Assembly (NCBI GenBank): GCA_026982035.1
Contig: JALSHW010000007.1
Location: forward strand, 1 to 7,002
DNA length: 7,002 bases
Direction of reading: 5' to 3'
Origin: Phycisphaerales bacterium
GTDB taxonomy: Bacteria > Planctomycetota > Phycisphaerae > Phycisphaerales > UBA1924
Both the position numbers and the translations under genes were made by a program. Shown piece after piece: positions 5,906 to 7,002 of the stretch (positions are counted from its first letter, which is position 1; each line of letters begins with the position of its first letter). Under the pieces are notes generated by a model that was given only the letters and a program-made list of their open reading frames with translations, had not been told where the DNA came from and did no database searches.

Positions 5906-6025
5906 TTATTTTTCTATCTTCTTCATTCTTCTTCAACACAAGCACCACGCCGATGCGGGATGCTGCAGAATCAACACACTCTCTTCTTCTCTCACAAACG
6001 GGCTCGCTGATTCAAACGGAACCAG
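5906..6025 (-). other. Purine-rich leader between ptsN and the HPr gene
   Basis: This 120-bp spacer, read on the minus strand, is rich in GAAGAAG-type repeats just before the HPr start, including two copies of TGAAGAAGA(A/T). I see no terminator with a T-run and no clear promoter. Read-through from ptsN into the HPr gene is therefore plausible. The purine-rich run may keep the ribosome landing site open. Confidence 0.4.
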
Positions 6026-6505
6026 TCACGCCTCTCCGAGCCGATGGTGGTCGGCGTCATCAAGCAATGCCAGAACCTCATCGTTTCCCTGCGTTTGACG
6101 CATCGCCCTGCGAAAGGTCTCCTTAGAGAGATTCTTAAAAATCGTTTCCATGGCTTGGAGATGATCTTCGGGCTGATCGGCTGGGGTCAACAACATCACG
6201 ATGGTGTACACAGGCAACTTGTCGCGGGATTCAAAGTCAATCCCCCGCTCACTGAGCCCAATCCCGGCGGCAAGTTTGGCGATCTTGGGATGCTTGATGT
6301 GCGGAACAGCAACTCCGTATCCAAATCCTGTGGAAGACTTGCGCTCTCGTTCGAGGATTTTGGCCAACAGCTCATCGCGGATGTCCGCTGGGGCGGCTCC
6401 GCTGGAAACCAGCAGATCGATCATTTCGGCGATCGCGCTGTCGCGGTCGGCCCCAGCTAGGGAACTGCATATGGCACTGGGTTGGATTATCTCGGTTAAT
6501 TTCAT
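6026..6505 (-). CDS. ptsN: PTS EIIA component, fructose/nitrogen regulatory type (PtsN-like)
   Basis: A 159-residue single-domain EIIA of the mannitol/fructose/Ntr type. MKLTEIIQPSAI starts the fold. ERERKSSTGFGYGVAVPHIKHPKI at about 52-75 contains the phospho-acceptor His69 in the conserved G-x-A-x-PH-x-K setting, with a second His three residues on. FESRDKLPVYTIVMLLTPADQPEDHLQAM follows, typical of the second half. No EIIB or EIIC sugar-transport domain is attached or nearby, so a regulatory role is more likely than sugar uptake. The ATG at 6505 is chosen because the fold begins there; a longer frame to 6544 adds an unconserved segment. The ribosome site is weak (GGGG). It sits between hpf and the HPr gene, as in the proteobacterial rpoN operon. 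In that setting PtsN tunes nitrogen, potassium and envelope responses; the target here is unknown. Confidence 0.9.
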   Translation of the reverse strand: MKLTEIIQPSAICSSLAGADRDSAIAEMIDLLVSSGAAPADIRDELLAKILERERKSSTGFGYGVAVPHIKHPKIAKLAAGIGLSERGIDFESRDKLPVYTIVMLLTPADQPEDHLQAMETIFKNLSKETFRRAMRQTQGNDEVLALLDDADHHRLGEA

Positions 6506-6523
6506 ACAAACCCCGTTTGAAGA

Positions 6524-6536
6524 ATGGTTATACCAT
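6524..6536 (-). promoter_or_regulatory. Possible extended -10 and palindrome upstream of ptsN
   Basis: On the minus strand TGG-TATAAC (6535-6527) fits an extended -10 (TGn-TATAAT). It is embedded in the palindrome ATGGT-TAT-ACCAT (6524-6536), 19 bases upstream of the ptsN ATG. A second TTATACCA (plus-strand reading, 6584-6591) lies 56 bp away. No matching -35 is evident. This could be an internal ptsN promoter with an operator. Confidence 0.35.
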
Positions 6537-6602
6537 AGCCACAATCGTCCGATGAGGCCTCCAACAAACGACCTGATAGTGACTTATACCAAAACCCGCC
6601 GC

Positions 6603-6905
6603 TTATCGCACGGATTTGAGCTTTTCACGATGGTCATGGAGTTGCCGATCTGCTTTGGTGACGGCCTCGTCAATGACGCTGTACACATCAGGGCCCTCGG
6701 CTTTGGCAATAAAATCCTCATGCCGTTCGACATCCACCGTCAACTCCACCGCATACTGCTCCTTCGATGGGCTCTCCTTCCACACACGAAAGTCCATCTG
6801 CTGAACAAACCCCTTGTAAGTGTCGAGCTTTTCGGCCTTCTTTTCGGCGTGGAGACGGATTGGATCGGTGATTTCAAACTGACGCCCAATGATATTGATT
6901 CGCAT
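6603..6905 (-). CDS. hpf: Ribosome hibernation promoting factor, short form
   Basis: A 100-residue HPF/YfiA-family protein that binds the 30S decoding centre and silences ribosomes in slow growth. It starts MRINIIGRQFEITDPIRLHAEKK, the typical first strand and helix. FRVWKESPSKEQYAVELTVDV forms the middle strands, and AEGPDVYSVIDEAVTKADRQLHDHREKL is the characteristic second helix with basic residues that contact 16S rRNA. The protein ends there, so it lacks the C-terminal dimerisation domain of long-form HPF. The ATG at 6905 has AAAGGG eight bases upstream; a GTG at 6923 would swallow that site. It is first in the minus-strand run with ptsN and the HPr gene. The 97-bp gap to ptsN holds the possible promoter noted at 6524. 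Confidence 0.92.
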   Translation of the reverse strand: MRINIIGRQFEITDPIRLHAEKKAEKLDTYKGFVQQMDFRVWKESPSKEQYAVELTVDVERHEDFIAKAEGPDVYSVIDEAVTKADRQLHDHREKLKSVR

Positions 6906-7002
6906 GGAAGTTTCCCTTTGCACTAAGGGGAGCGCAAAAGCGCACCCGGTGTATGGAGTATTCTAGGGGATCACAGACCATCTGGCCCACCCCCCAACAC
7001 AC
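6906..7002 (-). promoter_or_regulatory. Leader and probable promoter region of hpf
   Basis: A leader hairpin on the minus strand has arms GGG-T-GCGC and GCGC-T-CCC (plus positions 6928-6935 and 6940-6947) around TTTT. It lies about 23 bases before the hpf ATG and close to its ribosome site. TAGAAT (6965-6960) could be a -10, but no -35 resembling TTGACA lies at 16-18 bp. The far end (6986-6996) is again C-rich. Any upstream gene such as rpoN lies outside the window. Confidence 0.35.

Noticed and set aside
6201..6926. A 241-codon open frame on the plus strand opposite ptsN and hpf
   Set aside because: It covers two clearly recognised minus-strand genes and the spacer between them; its translation shows no coherent motif.

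Overview
The window carries eight probable genes in a compact bacterial layout and no RNA genes, insertion sequences or CRISPR. It reads like Planctomycetota, perhaps a Phycisphaerae-type lineage. The hints are moderate G+C, a secreted fibro-slime domain protein, a complete set of peptidoglycan-related enzymes, and mixed start and ribosome-binding signals. This placement is an impression from protein content and was not checked by any search.

Left part (1-2078, + strand): a strong G-quadruplex-type tract lies at the edge, followed by murQ and nagZ, which overlap by 4 bp. Together they encode two steps of peptidoglycan amino-sugar recycling. NagZ removes GlcNAc from muropeptides in the cytoplasm, and MurQ converts MurNAc-6-phosphate to GlcNAc-6-phosphate and D-lactate.

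Middle (2079-4183): a small basic lipoprotein gene (+) converges on a secreted fibro-slime/PA14-like protein gene (-). A strong hairpin with a T-run in the minus direction lies between them. Upstream of the fibro-slime gene on the same strand is a 66-residue single-span membrane protein. The 288-bp stretch from that gene's start to murA is the divergent control region.

Right-centre (4184-5580, +): murA encodes the first committed enzyme of peptidoglycan precursor synthesis. It carries an unusual in-frame 12-bp repeat (His/Asp-rich insert) and a compact terminator that overlaps its stop codon.

Right part (5606-7002, - strand): hpf, ptsN and an HPr/NPr-type gene follow each other. This is the order known from the proteobacterial rpoN operon (hpf-ptsN-rapZ-npr), here without rapZ. 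It suggests a nitrogen-type regulatory PTS relay linked to ribosome hibernation. Wall recycling, wall synthesis and a regulatory PTS therefore sit side by side. In Enterobacteria PTS-Ntr also touches amino-sugar and envelope control, but a functional link here is inference.

I found no clearly new multi-gene system. The most notable items are the MurA repeat insert, the hpf-ptsN-npr-like cluster with a short-form HPF, the terminal G4 tract, the competing leader hairpins before the fibro-slime gene, and sharp intragenic strand-composition switches.
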